Shown piece by piece: positions 1 through 10,329 of a stretch of DNA of 64,000 nucleotides. Position 1 is the stretch's first letter, and the number at the start of each line of letters is the position of its first letter. The position numbers and the translations under genes are program-made. Under the pieces are notes generated by a model. The model did not search any database, was not told the DNA's origin, and saw nothing but the letters and a program-made list of their open reading frames with translations. Source of the stretch: Paracoccidioides lutzii Pb01 (Eukaryota > Ascomycota > Eurotiomycetes > Onygenales > Ajellomycetaceae). Location of the stretch: positions 434,001 to 498,000 of the forward strand of contig NW_015440958.1 in NCBI RefSeq assembly GCF_000150705.2. The letters are read 5' to 3'.

Positions 1-690
1 TCATCACCAGTATCATCTAGTGACATAAAATCCTGCTCGGGACCTTGTGCCTGTTCCATGGCAAGACGGGCGCGCCTCTCCTTTTTCTCGCGGATCTCAG
101 CTTCCGAGGGGATGATGGATGGTCCCGAAACCTGAACAATCTCTCCAAATTTCGCCGAGATATCCAGCTGCCTTTCCCTCTCGTCCTCAATCGTATACAT
201 GGACCCCACGTCCTTTGGGGTCGAAGGGGTGGAGTTGCGGAGTTCCTTGAGGTAGTCTTGGTTATAGGTTGGGCGATCATCTTGCTGGCTGGTGCGGAAA
301 GGTAGATTCTCAGACGAGGCCGAAGGTGTCCATGTACGGTGTAGACTGCTTTTCTCCAGAACGTGTTTCCTCGCTCCAATTCTTTTTGGGGTAATTACTT
401 CGCCTTCATTCAAGTCGGTGTCATCGGTCATGGAGGTCTCTCCGGAACCAAAGGAGAGGCGCAATTTTGATTTTTGCTTCGGTTTGGTGTTTGGCCTCCG
501 GATGACTGGCTCCGAATCTTCTCAATGTTAGCATAGGCACTCTCTCCCCTCCTCATCTGCAATTTGCATGATGTGTTTGGTGTAGTAGCTGATCCAGACC
601 TTGTTCGCTGCCATTTTCCACGCTGTCTTCTTCTTCTTCATCACCACCAACCTTGCGAGCCTTGCGGCGATTGGCAAAAGGAGAACTCAT
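1..690 (-). CDS. Ntr2/GCFC-type spliceosome disassembly protein, 3' truncated by window edge
   Basis: Two exons read leftwards: 690-600 and 520-1, open to the window edge. The protein starts MSSPFANRRKARKVGG, followed by an acidic stretch. Exon 2 carries the conserved blocks PKQKSKLRLSFGSGETSMTDD, RPTYNQDYLKELRNSTPSTP and a Lys/Arg/Glu helix around EIREKKERRARLAMEQA. This order is typical of the fungal NTR2 family (nineteen-complex-related protein 2), which acts with Ntr1 and Prp43 to release the intron lariat in the nucleus. The family assignment is from recognition of these blocks. The intron 599-521 has GT..AG ends and a TGCTAAC branch point just before its 3' end, and the frame closes exactly. 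The gene diverges from SmG, its start only 252 bases away. The C-terminal half lies outside the window. Confidence 0.85.
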
Positions 691-942
691 GATTTCCCCT
701 TGAGCAAGGCCCAAAGAACAGGTCCAAGAAATAGAAAATCAAGTTAATTTAATTTAGTTGTTCAAGAATATATAACTGTTTTCCATCGTTAGCTAGAAGC
801 TAAACTTTCAGTCCGGGCCCCGGCAAATTGTTGTTCCGAGAACGCATCGCAATACGGCTCTTGCAGTTCATCTTCTCAAGCTCAAAAACAATCCGCATCA
901 GATTTGAAAGGATCTTCACAACAACCCGGGCTTCCTTTCAAA
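691..942. promoter_or_regulatory. Short bidirectional promoter region between NTR2-like and SmG genes
   Basis: These 252 bases separate two divergent ATG codons of spliceosome-related genes, so they must hold both promoters and both 5' leaders. No clear TATA box is visible. Shared regulation is inference from the geometry only. Confidence 0.5.
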
Positions 943-1581
943 ATGCCTCAAGCTCAGCCAGAATTAAAGAAGGTATGTCAAGTTAAAAAATAAAATAATA
1001 AAAATTGGCGTTCTCTGTGCGCAACTTCCCATAGAAGCTGAAAACTAACTTGGCCCCTTTGCACTTTAGTATATGGAAAAGCGGTTGTTCGTTCAAATCA
1101 ACGGCAACCGCAAAGTCATCGGAATCCTTCGAGGATACGACGTACGAGCTTTCCCTTGCTCTCTCCCTCTTCTACTTTGAAGATCCGCGTGGCGTTTCGT
1201 TTCCCCCGTTTTCTTCAAAGCGCCAGCGAAAGCTGACATTGCGAGTGCAATACAGGTGTTCATGAACATAGTCCTGGACGAGGCCGTCGAGGAGAAGAGT
1301 GGAGGCGAGAAAGTGCGCTTGGGCATGGTGGTATGTTCCGAACAAACAGGACCTTTATGATATCATATCCCCCCCCCCCCCCCCCCCCCCCCCAATTTAT
1401 ATATATGGGCTGCGTTAACTGGTTTATATTTATGTTCATTAGGTCATTCGTGGAAACTCCGTCGTCATGCTTGAGGTTTGTTCCCCATGCCTGCGGCATA
1501 TCTGAGGGAATGACAAGATGGTAATGGCTGACATTCTTTTACTTAATGTCACAGGCACTCGAACGGATTGGAGATCGATGA
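943..1581 (+). CDS. Small nuclear ribonucleoprotein SmG
   Basis: Five exons: 943-972, 1070-1141, 1256-1330, 1443-1475, 1555-1581. They join in frame to a 78-residue protein starting MPQAQPELKKYMEKRLFVQI and ending LEALERIGDR, the usual full length for SmG. The Sm1 motif (LFVQINGNRKVIGILRGYD) and Sm2 motif (IRGNSVVMLEAL) are both intact. SmG is one of the seven Sm proteins forming the heteroheptameric ring on U1, U2, U4 and U5 snRNAs. Four introns in a 234-base coding sequence is dense, and one exon is only 27 bases. Intron 3 contains a run of about 25 C. The ATG is the only start preceding the conserved N-terminus. Confidence 0.96.
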
Positions 1582-2255
1582 TACCCTGCGACGTGTGCGG
1601 AGAGTACTCCTGGCGTGTTTGGGCATGGGCTGTTTTCTCATATTTTCCTTTTTTTTCACCTTTCCCTTCGATAATTTTTTTTCTTATATTGCGATGGCTG
1701 AATAACGTTTCATTTCACTTCAATTCGTGGTTCTGGGAGTTGAAATCTTGGGAGGGAGGTTCCAAAAAAATATCCCGCATTAAAATACTATATCAAAATG
1801 GAGGACATTCAGATCACTGGGAGAATATTCTCTCAACTTTTCTTTGTTACACTTAACCATGTAAAACAATGGATTAACCTTGTTTAGAAAAATGTAATTT
1901 TGAAATAGCTGGGGGTGGTTTTTGAAAAAAAAAAAAAAAAAAAAAAAAAAAGGTTAAAATATATATAGCCAGCACAGAGCTTCATTTCTTCCTGACCGAG
2001 AAATAGCAAACAGCATTAAAAGCCCAGTGGCGCAAGCTTCATTCAGATCTTGCTTTTCATGACCCCGACCTACCTTATTCCGCAAAAAAAAAAAAAAAAA
2101 AAAAAAAAAAAGACTAAACCCCAATACTCCGAACACACCTGAAATGACATAGCCATTGATAAAACCAAACCCAGTGACGGCGCAGACGGCCAACAGAAAA
2201 AACTAACTTTGAAAAACTATTCAAGGCGAAAATCACGAAATAAACGTACGCAAAG
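1582..2255. other. Convergent 3' intergenic region with two long A tracts
   Basis: No gene is visible between the SmG and TAF2 stop codons. The stretch holds two A runs of about 25-27 bases, near 1926-1951 and 2086-2111. It presumably carries both 3' UTRs and polyadenylation sites. Confidence 0.6.
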
Positions 2256-5200
2256 TTAGTGAGCAGGCGTGGACGAGCCGGACGACTTGAACTTCAATTT
2301 CAGCTTGGGGATGGTTGTTGATTGCGGGGTGGGTTGTGTGTTTCCAGGGGACGAGGATAGAGAGAGTTTCGGGACTTTGAGAGTGAGTTTATGACTAAGG
2401 GGCAGAGGGGCGGCGTCCTCCCGCTTCCTCTTGAGAGCACCGTTAGGAGCGGGAGGGGCGGGAGGGGCCCCTCCTCCTCCTCCTCCTCCTCCTCCTCCTC
2501 CTCCTTTCGATACAGCTGCGGTACGGAAACGATCCCCTTTGAAGAATCGGAGCTTGCCCTGGTTTTCAACGTGTTACTTCTCACATACCCGATTACAGTT
2601 GAAATCAATTTGATCCAGTGGGTTTGGCTGAAAACGGGGGAGCTTACACGTCCAAGATTTTCCAATTTCCAGTACCGAGGATACTTCAGAGAAACCATCA
2701 TTTTATCGATGGGTTCGTATATGACGCTGCAAATATCGACGAAACTGGATAGTTCCGCTATGCAGACTACGGAGGAATTGCATGCTGCCCATAACGCCTC
2801 CTTTAAGGTTGTGTTGCCTCCGAGTTCCTGCTTCAATGCCTTAATCGCTCCGGGCACGGTTTGCTTGCGGGCAAGATTAGCCTGACGGACTTCCGTGGAT
2901 GACTCTTGCTCGATGATCAGGTTGTTGGAATGTTCTGGTTGTTTTTCGCTGGTGCGCTCGCCGAAAGCGATGGCAGCTAGACCTCTACCGAAAGCGAGAT
3001 GCAGGTTGTGTCGAATCCACGGAGACGGGTCCGTGGACATTACGTAAATGAACCAGGTGAGTAGCTCGGGGATTTGGAAGATGTCAAACTCAATCAGGAT
3101 ATCGAAAGCATCTAGTCGAAGCATTTCGTAGGTGCCGGCTCTTGTATACTGGAGGAACTGCACGAGGTCCAATTCAATCACGCCGGCCTGCATAAATCGT
3201 CGCTGACATCCTATTGCAGTTCTCGCGTAGATGTTCTGAAAAGAGCTCGTCCACTCGTCCATTCGTCTATATCGGTCAATCTCTGCAATGCAATCTCGAT
3301 CAAGTTGTTGTTCCGCTTGGCGCTCAAGTTCCATTTCCATATCGAAATCCATGTCAATGTTACCGGGTTCGTTTTCCTTTCGTCCAAGTAAAGCATCGCA
3401 TATGGATTTCATGAGCGCCGCCACGTAATAACAATCCGAAATCTATTCATCGTATCAGTATCAGGAATTCAATTCCCATATCCTAAATCGAAGAGTGCTG
3501 TGATGCCGTACCTCACTGTTGGAATTATCATTAAACTTTAATTTATCGTAGAGAAAGCGTTTCACCCTCATAGGTGTCTTTCCCGTGCTATCCCGAACCT
3601 GTGCGATGGCCTGGGGTATAGTGAGCTGGAGAATATAAGATGACCGGTCTGAAAAGTCGTTGGAACGAGTCATGGGAGAACCAGGCAAACAAAAAAGTTC
3701 CTGGAATGCGCTTTCAAGATGGAATAGGCCGATCCAGTCAACATCCTCTTTGGCATGTTTTACGAGAGCTTTGGCAGCCGCTGCTCGAATTCCATAGAAA
3801 TATCGTCGATCCATAAGAGTACGTATAAAAATGGTTGATATGAGAGGATGCTCGCGCTGGGCAGCCATGTATTGAATTGACTGAAAACAGTTAGCATGAT
3901 TGCTTATTCCTAGAAACAAGGGCTGGAATAGATAAATACCTCCAACTGGGCAACAATATCTCTGTCTTGTTGTAGTTGAGATAGATACATGTACCCGGGC
4001 ATAGTAAGTGACATTTTACATATCCACTCGAAATCAGCATCCATTCGAATCCATTCATAAGATTCCTGGCCCATTCGGTCCTCATCCTCTTTACTCCATT
4101 CAACGAGTTTCCATTTTTGAATCTCCTCTTCAGATTGTAGGACATCTCCCAAGCAGTAGAGTAAGACGTCATCTTGAAGCTCGGCATTTGGATCTAGACC
4201 AGACGCGGCAGCTGCACGTTCTTTCTGTCTCTTGTTGCGTTTCAGGCGTTTGTATTTGGTGTTATATGGTATGTCGAACTTGGTGACACCTTCTTTGATC
4301 TCAACAATATGTTCATACGGCGTCCCATCGGCTTCGTGTATACGAATAGTCATAGAGCCTGTGAATACATGTTGCACAGCGCCTGCATAGACGTTTTTTA
4401 TTTCTTCTTTAACATCTCTCATGAATGTCAGTTTATGTAGGTCTCGGACGGTTGGTTGTTCGGATTGCACTTGTCGAATCATCATTTCAACGACTAGTTT
4501 CTTTTTGTTGAACCGTTGGGTGGCTAAAAATCGAGGACAGCCAGCACCATACACCCACTGTTGAAAAAATTGGTCAAGTTTCGTGTGTCCCAACCTCTCA
4601 CAGATCTTTTGAAGAAACGAAGTGGCCAAAGAACCGTTCGGAAGGTCACCCATTCTAGCATGCAAGAATATTCGGGAGATTATTCGGGAGATAGTCGCTT
4701 TCCCGCTAGCTTTGGAAAGCCGCCGCTCCAGAATGTAGAGGACAAGCGGTGCTTTCAAAGCTATGAACTCAGCCTCTGAGGGATCCAATCGCAACAGTGG
4801 ACCCATGTCGTATATCGAAGGTCGTAATATGTCAAGGTCGCAAATTCTATCCGACATCTGCTTCAGTCGATACCTGTATTCGTTGTTTCCACATAACTTC
4901 TTCATGAATGTGTCTGTTATATAGTAAGAGATGCCAAAAATGGCCCAAGTGTCCGTGGGCTCCTTGGGAATAATGCTAACGCCTATCCACTGGGAAGCTA
5001 GAGAATGAACTAGACATCTGGTGGACTCGTAGATAGGATCGATTATATTCTCCGGGAAAAGAACACGATTGCTGCAAATGGATAGCGCAGCGGTCGCAGA
5101 TGCGGATGAAGGGAGGTCATCGACGAAACACATTTTATAGCTGGTAAATGGATACGACCCGTAACTGAGAGAGAGAAAATCGATAGCCTTGGCCATTGGT

Positions 5201-6264
5201 AGACAGGTATTCCTGACTTCGTCTGCACGACCTGGAAGACAAAATGCGTGAACAGGTATAGCATTTTGTCCAAGTTGGTCATCCTCGTCGCTCTCGCGAT
5301 ATTCCGAAAGATTGACGTACTCGAAAGGTCCAACAGCAAAGCCAATCTGTTGCGCAGATACTGGGCTTGAGCAGGAGAATGACACTGTCTTCTTTGTTGG
5401 ATCTTTGGTGTCCATAATTTCGTCAGTCAAATTCCCCGAACAGGTCACGACCATATCTAATGATTCATCATCAGCAGACATCCCTGGTTTGCGCGATAAC
5501 GCATTCCATCCCTTAGTCGCTCCATTTGTTACCTGAGATTCTCGTCCCTTGGGATAAAGTGCATCCCCCAGGGTTCGGGGACAGCGTATCGATATATCCC
5601 ACGTGCATCTTGAAGATATATCCTCAACGCACGGAAATAAAGAACATCCACTAATTGGATCCAGCGAATTGATTGAAAAGACGTGAGGGTAACGGCGATC
5701 ACTGTTCTCAACCCCAACGAATTGTAAACCATCTTTTGGGCGATCGATGGTGAATTCCGCATTCACGGTCAACATTGTGTATTTTGGCAGGGATGTTTCT
5801 GCAGCCCTTGAGGCCAGCTGGCCATCTGCCATGTCATCTGCGCCGCCGCTAGTCCGCAGCGCCAGCTGCAGCTGTGCTTCCGCAGAGAAGGGATCCAACT
5901 CATCGATTCGGACAGACTTGGGGATGGTGACAACTAACTCGGGATCTGGGGGGTTCTTGAGAAGAGGTTCTAGTCTCTTGGAGAGTTTCTGGTGTTGATT
6001 GACGCCGTATAGTCGGAAGGAGTCGTAGGGGTTGGTATATTTCGTTGTCGGAGCTTTCCCGCTGACATTCAACCGTTTTAGTTCTCCCTGGCGGAAATTT
6101 AGGCGGATGGTTTTGAGTTCTTTGCAATGAGGTTGGATGGTAATTTCAGTTCTTCCTTTCAAACACCGGTTCACGAAATCGATATCCAGCTCGACCTTCT
6201 GGTGGACTACGGAGAAGCCCAAGCCAGAGCTCGCAGGAGCTGAAGTTTCCACCACGCCATGCAT
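2256..6264 (-). CDS. TAF2: Transcription initiation factor TFIID subunit 2 (TAF2/TSM1)
   Basis: Four exons: 6264-3940, 3880-3512, 3442-2648 and 2558-2256, joining in frame to 1263 residues. The N-terminal part (about residues 1-550) is the M1-aminopeptidase-like fold of TAF2, beginning GLGFSVVHQKVELDIDF and including GLQFVGVENSDRRYPHVF. It is followed by the helical repeat region with the SDCYYVAALM block at the exon 2-3 junction. TAF2 lacks peptidase activity and binds core-promoter DNA within TFIID in the nucleus. The last exon uses a different frame from the long reading frame that runs past it. Only after splicing out 2647-2559 does the conserved end appear (GKLRFFKGDRFRT, a Gly run, PNGALKRKRED, IPKLKLKFKSS, stop). 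The Gly run is encoded by a GGA microsatellite at about 2470-2505. Confidence 0.95.
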
Positions 6265-6746
6265 TGTAGGCTTCAGTCAAAAAGCGGCGCTGGTCGCGCA
6301 GTGAGTGTATCGCAACCTCATAGCCAGCTCCAAGGGGGCACAGCTGTGGTTGTCTGCGGTCGTAGCGGAGGGATTTATTTAAAGGGTGGATGGTTCGAGT
6401 CCGTGTTCCTGGAGCGAGTTTGTCCTGTTGAATCTGGCAGCGATCTCTAAGCACAGGGAGACATGGTTTCTGCAAACAGGGTGGCGGCGCGGAAAGGATA
6501 AGAGAAGTCGACAGCAACACTGAGCAAGGGGTGACTGGGGAATTGAGGTTGATTGAGGTTGAGGTGAAGGAGCAGAAGCCCCAAAGAGCGCGTGCAGGGA
6601 ATCCGATTGGCAGCAACTGGCCATTTGGGGCAATTTGCGGTGGAAGGTATGTAACTGTCCCGGCTACTGCCGCCAAGCCACACTATTCCATATGAAGTTA
6701 GTTACCTGATTCAAAAACCACCTCTTTAGTAAGCCTGACGCAAGTA
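6265..6746. other. TAF2 upstream region
   Basis: No gene is supported. Overlapping open frames on the minus strand lack any recognisable domain and probably reflect 5' leader sequence. The region ends at the pogo-derived element. Confidence 0.5.
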
Positions 6747-7390
6747 GTTAACGTAATTCCACACCGAGCGGGCCACCACACCGAGCGGACCACCAATTCA
6801 AAATATCTTCCAATTTAACTACTCATCCATTTCAACGCGCAATTATGCCACCAATTCACAATAAAAAGACTTCAAATTCTCTAGAGCAAGAGGGAAGACT
6901 TGAGCTTTCAATAAATGCTATTAAAAAGCAAGAAATATCCTCAATTCATGAAGCTGCAAGACTATTTAATATGTCATGTTCAACTCTCACCTATTGACTC
7001 CATGGCTGGTCTGCACACGTGAATTTACATGCAAATTCACATATATTATCTTCTGCTGAAGAGGATAGACTAGTTCAATGGGTGCTGAATTTAGCTAAAT
7101 GAGAATTCCCCTCCTGGCTGGCATTTGTTGAGAATATGACTAAGTATGTAATGTATTATAGAACACATTAAATAGATATGCAGCTTCAGCAATTGAGAAT
7201 ATTTCTTGATTTTTAATAAAAATTATCACAACTTCAATTCTTCTCTCTATTTCTATAGAGATTCTTATCTTTTTATTGTGAATTGATGGCATAATTGCAT
7301 GTTGAATGAAATGAAGCAGTAGATTGAAGTATGTTGAAACTAAATCTCTCACTTATTGAGAGTTCTCACTCATTGGTGAATTATGTTAAC
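6747..7390. mobile_element. Palindromic pogo/Fot1-type derivative: two transposase 5' ends head to head
   Basis: The left end reads GTTAACGTAATTC and the right end GAATTATGTTAAC, its inverted repeat with one change. Both are flanked by TA (6745-6746 and 7391-7392), the Tc1/mariner target. From the left, at 6845, a plus-strand frame reads MPPIHNKK followed by a pogo-type helix-turn-helix (LELSINAIKKQEISSIHEAA). From the right, at about 7292 on the minus strand, MPSIHNKK starts a second, more decayed copy of the same region (KNQEIFSIAEAAYLFNV). They meet near 7140. The catalytic DDE domain is absent from both halves, so the unit could only move with help from elsewhere. CGA codons have become TGA. 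The left end also holds a tandem repeat of ACACCGAGCGG. Confidence 0.75.
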
Positions 7391-7504
7391 TATTTTGATT
7401 GGTGCTTATTAAACTATCATATATCACATGAATAACTGATCAAGTATGCTGTTTATGTTAGGCTGTTGATGTTGAAGTTTAGACTTTTTATTATAGACTA
7501 TCAT

Positions 7505-7726
7505 TGTTAGGGAGCGGATGTGAGCTGCCTAAGATAGAATCTCTCTGCGTTGCTAACTGCTATATAACGAAATACTGAGGTTGGTGAGGAAAAGAAGTGT
7601 CAGGGTCTGCTCAGATTATAAACAGCCCACGTGATCACGTGACTGGGTCACAGCCGATCCACTAGGTCCTATGTGGGGCGTGGTCACGTGATGGGGATAA
7701 ACCTAGCCTCGGTGCTGAGCCTAACA
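7505..7726 (-). repeat. 3' LTR of outer Gypsy element
   Basis: Roughly 85% identical by eye to 18369-18591. It begins TGTTAG and ends CTAACA. It keeps several CpG-containing CACGTG palindromes, although the interior next to it has almost no CpG. Confidence 0.88.
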
Positions 7727-10057
7727 TCATCCCTAAACTAGAAGTGGGCATGTCCTCATGCTAGAAGATCATCATCATCTTTGTCTTTCAGATAGCTGCT
7801 TGTCTCCCATGTCCTTACTCATTCATCTAGGTGTTTTGATGGTCCAGCTTTAATGAGGGTGGCCTCATGGAAATCCTGTATTGCAAAGAGTAATCTCTTG
7901 AAGTTATAAGTGAAGTATCATCAAAAATTTTCATCAAATTCTTTTCAATGCATCTGATACTGCAGCTTGCTCTGGCTTATTCAACTGGTCAGTATATGAT
8001 CTATCTTTCATTCATTCTCCTCATCTATTTCAATTGAGTTCAGTGGTCTGACAGTCTAATCAAGTAGAAGATCTTTGAAGTTATTATATAATTTGTCTGA
8101 GAAGAAAATTGAATAAATCTTCATTATTATAAAAAGATTCAGTTTGTAGACATTACTCATTTTCTTCAGAATTCTAAAGAGATTAGTATTCTACTCTGTC
8201 AGTTTATAGCTTGATCAATTCATTTTGTATGATTTTAATATTAGATAAATAAAATCTTCTACTACAAAGTCCAACTTTTGATGATATTTGTCAATCTGTC
8301 TCTTCATCTATTTTTGTGCTGTTCTTATATCTCTATTTATCTGATTTCAGATCTCTCTCATTCAGTGAATGAAACTTCTTGCTGCTTCTCAATTTTTTTT
8401 CTCATTTATGTTCAATTTTTTTACTGATGATTGTCAATCAAATGATATTCAGAGTTCATATTTATTTTCTATGAGAAAGAGAAATTTCTGTGAAAGCATT
8501 TGAAGTAGCTATGAAGATATGATCTATAATAAGCAGTTACTCATCTCAATTATCTTGATAGTAACTGACATTAGAGATGAAGATAAGTGACAATGTATTG
8601 ATTCATCATTTCTGTTTGTTTATTAGTTTGTATGTGATGTGCTGTTGCGAGTTTCAGTTTCATACTCAGAATTCATGTGAACTTATTTCAAAAGCTTGAT
8701 ATGAACTAAGAATCTTGATCAGAGATAATGGAATCAGACATCTTATTGTATGAATAGTAGAATTGAATGAATAGTCAGATCAGCTCTTGAGCTATAACTC
8801 TTTATATGATTGAAATAAAGATTGTTTTTTTACTTAGTCAGTATACTATAATCAAAATAATATCATAATTTGTTTTACTTTTTAACACATTCATGAAGTT
8901 CATAGCAATATGCTATCATATCTATTCTGATATTGATGATGACTTTAGTAAATCAGAAGTTTTATTTTTTGAAATTTTACTGATCTAATATATATGACAG
9001 TTCTGAATATAGTGCAAAATATCTGTTCATCAAATAATTCATTAATAATATAATTATATTAGAATCAGAGTTTTTCATTCTTTAGAGTATGCTGTTGAAG
9101 CTTGATTATGAATTTCTTGCAGTAGCTTAGCTATCAAAGTTTTTTTTTTTTTTTTTGAACAGACATTACTAGTCTTTTATTGTATTGTAGCACCTTATCT
9201 TTTATTGTATAGAGACTATTTTCATCATCTGTCTGCTACTATAGGGACTCAATTGAGATAACTATTTTATTTAAAAACACTATATGCTCAGTAATATTCT
9301 CTTTCTCTAAGAAGTTAATACTAGTAAGATTCATAGAAAAAATGATCTGAGAGTCAAAAGTCTTTGATTCTAAAAGAATTTGCATATAGCTGTTCTATTA
9401 TCTTCTAATTTACTTAGATTTGCTCAGTGTGTCTGTTAGCAAATTGACCTTGTCTGATTAATACTTGATCTAAAAATAGAAAGTGAGAAAAAAACTCTGC
9501 TCAATGAACTTGACATGCATTTAGTTTCTTAATAGTCATGAAATATTTCAATGCATGATAATCAGTAAAAATCTTGAATTGTTTATTCTGTTGTAGTCTT
9601 TCAAGCTCTGTCTGTCATTCTTGTAAGGCTTAGACTACTGCCAGTATTTTCTTATCATGAACTTTATAATTAAGCTCTACATCATTCATTGACTTTGAAT
9701 AGAAGACTATTGAGTGTCAAAAATCATTTTCAAATCTTTGACTTAGTATTTCAGTCACTACTCTGTCAGAAATATCAGTTTCAATATGAGTCTTCTGCTC
9801 AGAGTCATAGTAATATAGTATTAAAGTCTTCATCAGCTGTCTCTTCAGTTTTTTAAAAACTGATTGACATTCTGATGTTTACACAAATTAAATAGTCTTC
9901 TTTGTTAACTACTATAATAATTTTACAATTCAGCTGTAGTTTCTTATGAATTATCAATAGAAATTATTAAATTCTAGAAATAACTGAACTTTTTTAACTG
10001 TGATGAGAGACTGTTATCTCATAATGATGACTGTCTTCTCTGAGTCTATCTCAATTC
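7727..10057 (-). pseudogene. 3' part of outer Gypsy pol (RNase H and presumed integrase), decayed
   Basis: AT-rich sequence with no long frame. Near 9500-9570 the minus strand reads FKIFTDYHALKYFMTIKKLN, a Gypsy RNase H block, followed by a TGA where the family usually has Trp. The rest is too mutated to assign, and integrase is inferred from position. Confidence 0.55.
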
Positions 10058-10062
10058 CTTCT
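10058..10062. repeat. Target site duplication of nested Gypsy element, left copy (cttct)
   Basis: The five bases cttct directly before the left LTR match cttct at 15485-15489 directly after the right LTR. This fixes both element boundaries. Confidence 0.85.
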
Positions 10063-10260
10063 TGTATAGAGTTAAGCTCTAAGAACTAGAGGCTAGTCCT
10101 CCTATATAACAAGAACGAATTACTTGAGAAAGGGAAGAAAAGAATGAGATGAGAATACAAGCTTAAGCAAGCTCACATAGCATGATCATGTGCGCATGTG
10201 CAAATGATGACTAGGCTGAGTCAGCTAGCCAGAGTGAATCTATAGATTCAGCCTCTTATA
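10063..10260 (-). repeat. 3' LTR of inner Gypsy element
   Basis: 198 bp starting TGTATAGAGTTAAGC and ending CTTATA, aligned along its full length with 15287-15484. The two differ mainly by C/T and G/A changes. Confidence 0.88.
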
Positions 10261-10285
10261 ATACTCTTCTTCTCTCTCTTTGTTA
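10261..10285 (-). promoter_or_regulatory. Polypurine tract of inner Gypsy element
   Basis: On the minus strand a purine run (AAAGAGAGAGAAGAAGAG) lies directly upstream of the 3' LTR, where plus-strand DNA synthesis is primed. It confirms the minus orientation. Confidence 0.7.
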
Positions 10286-10329
10286 CAGGCCTTTACAACT
10301 ATTTAAAGCCCTCTTTATACCTAATTTTG

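Noticed and set aside
2391..2885. 164-codon plus-strand open frame with a Ser run
   Set aside because: It lies opposite the TAF2 C-terminal exons and its Ser run is the other strand of the TAF2 Gly microsatellite.
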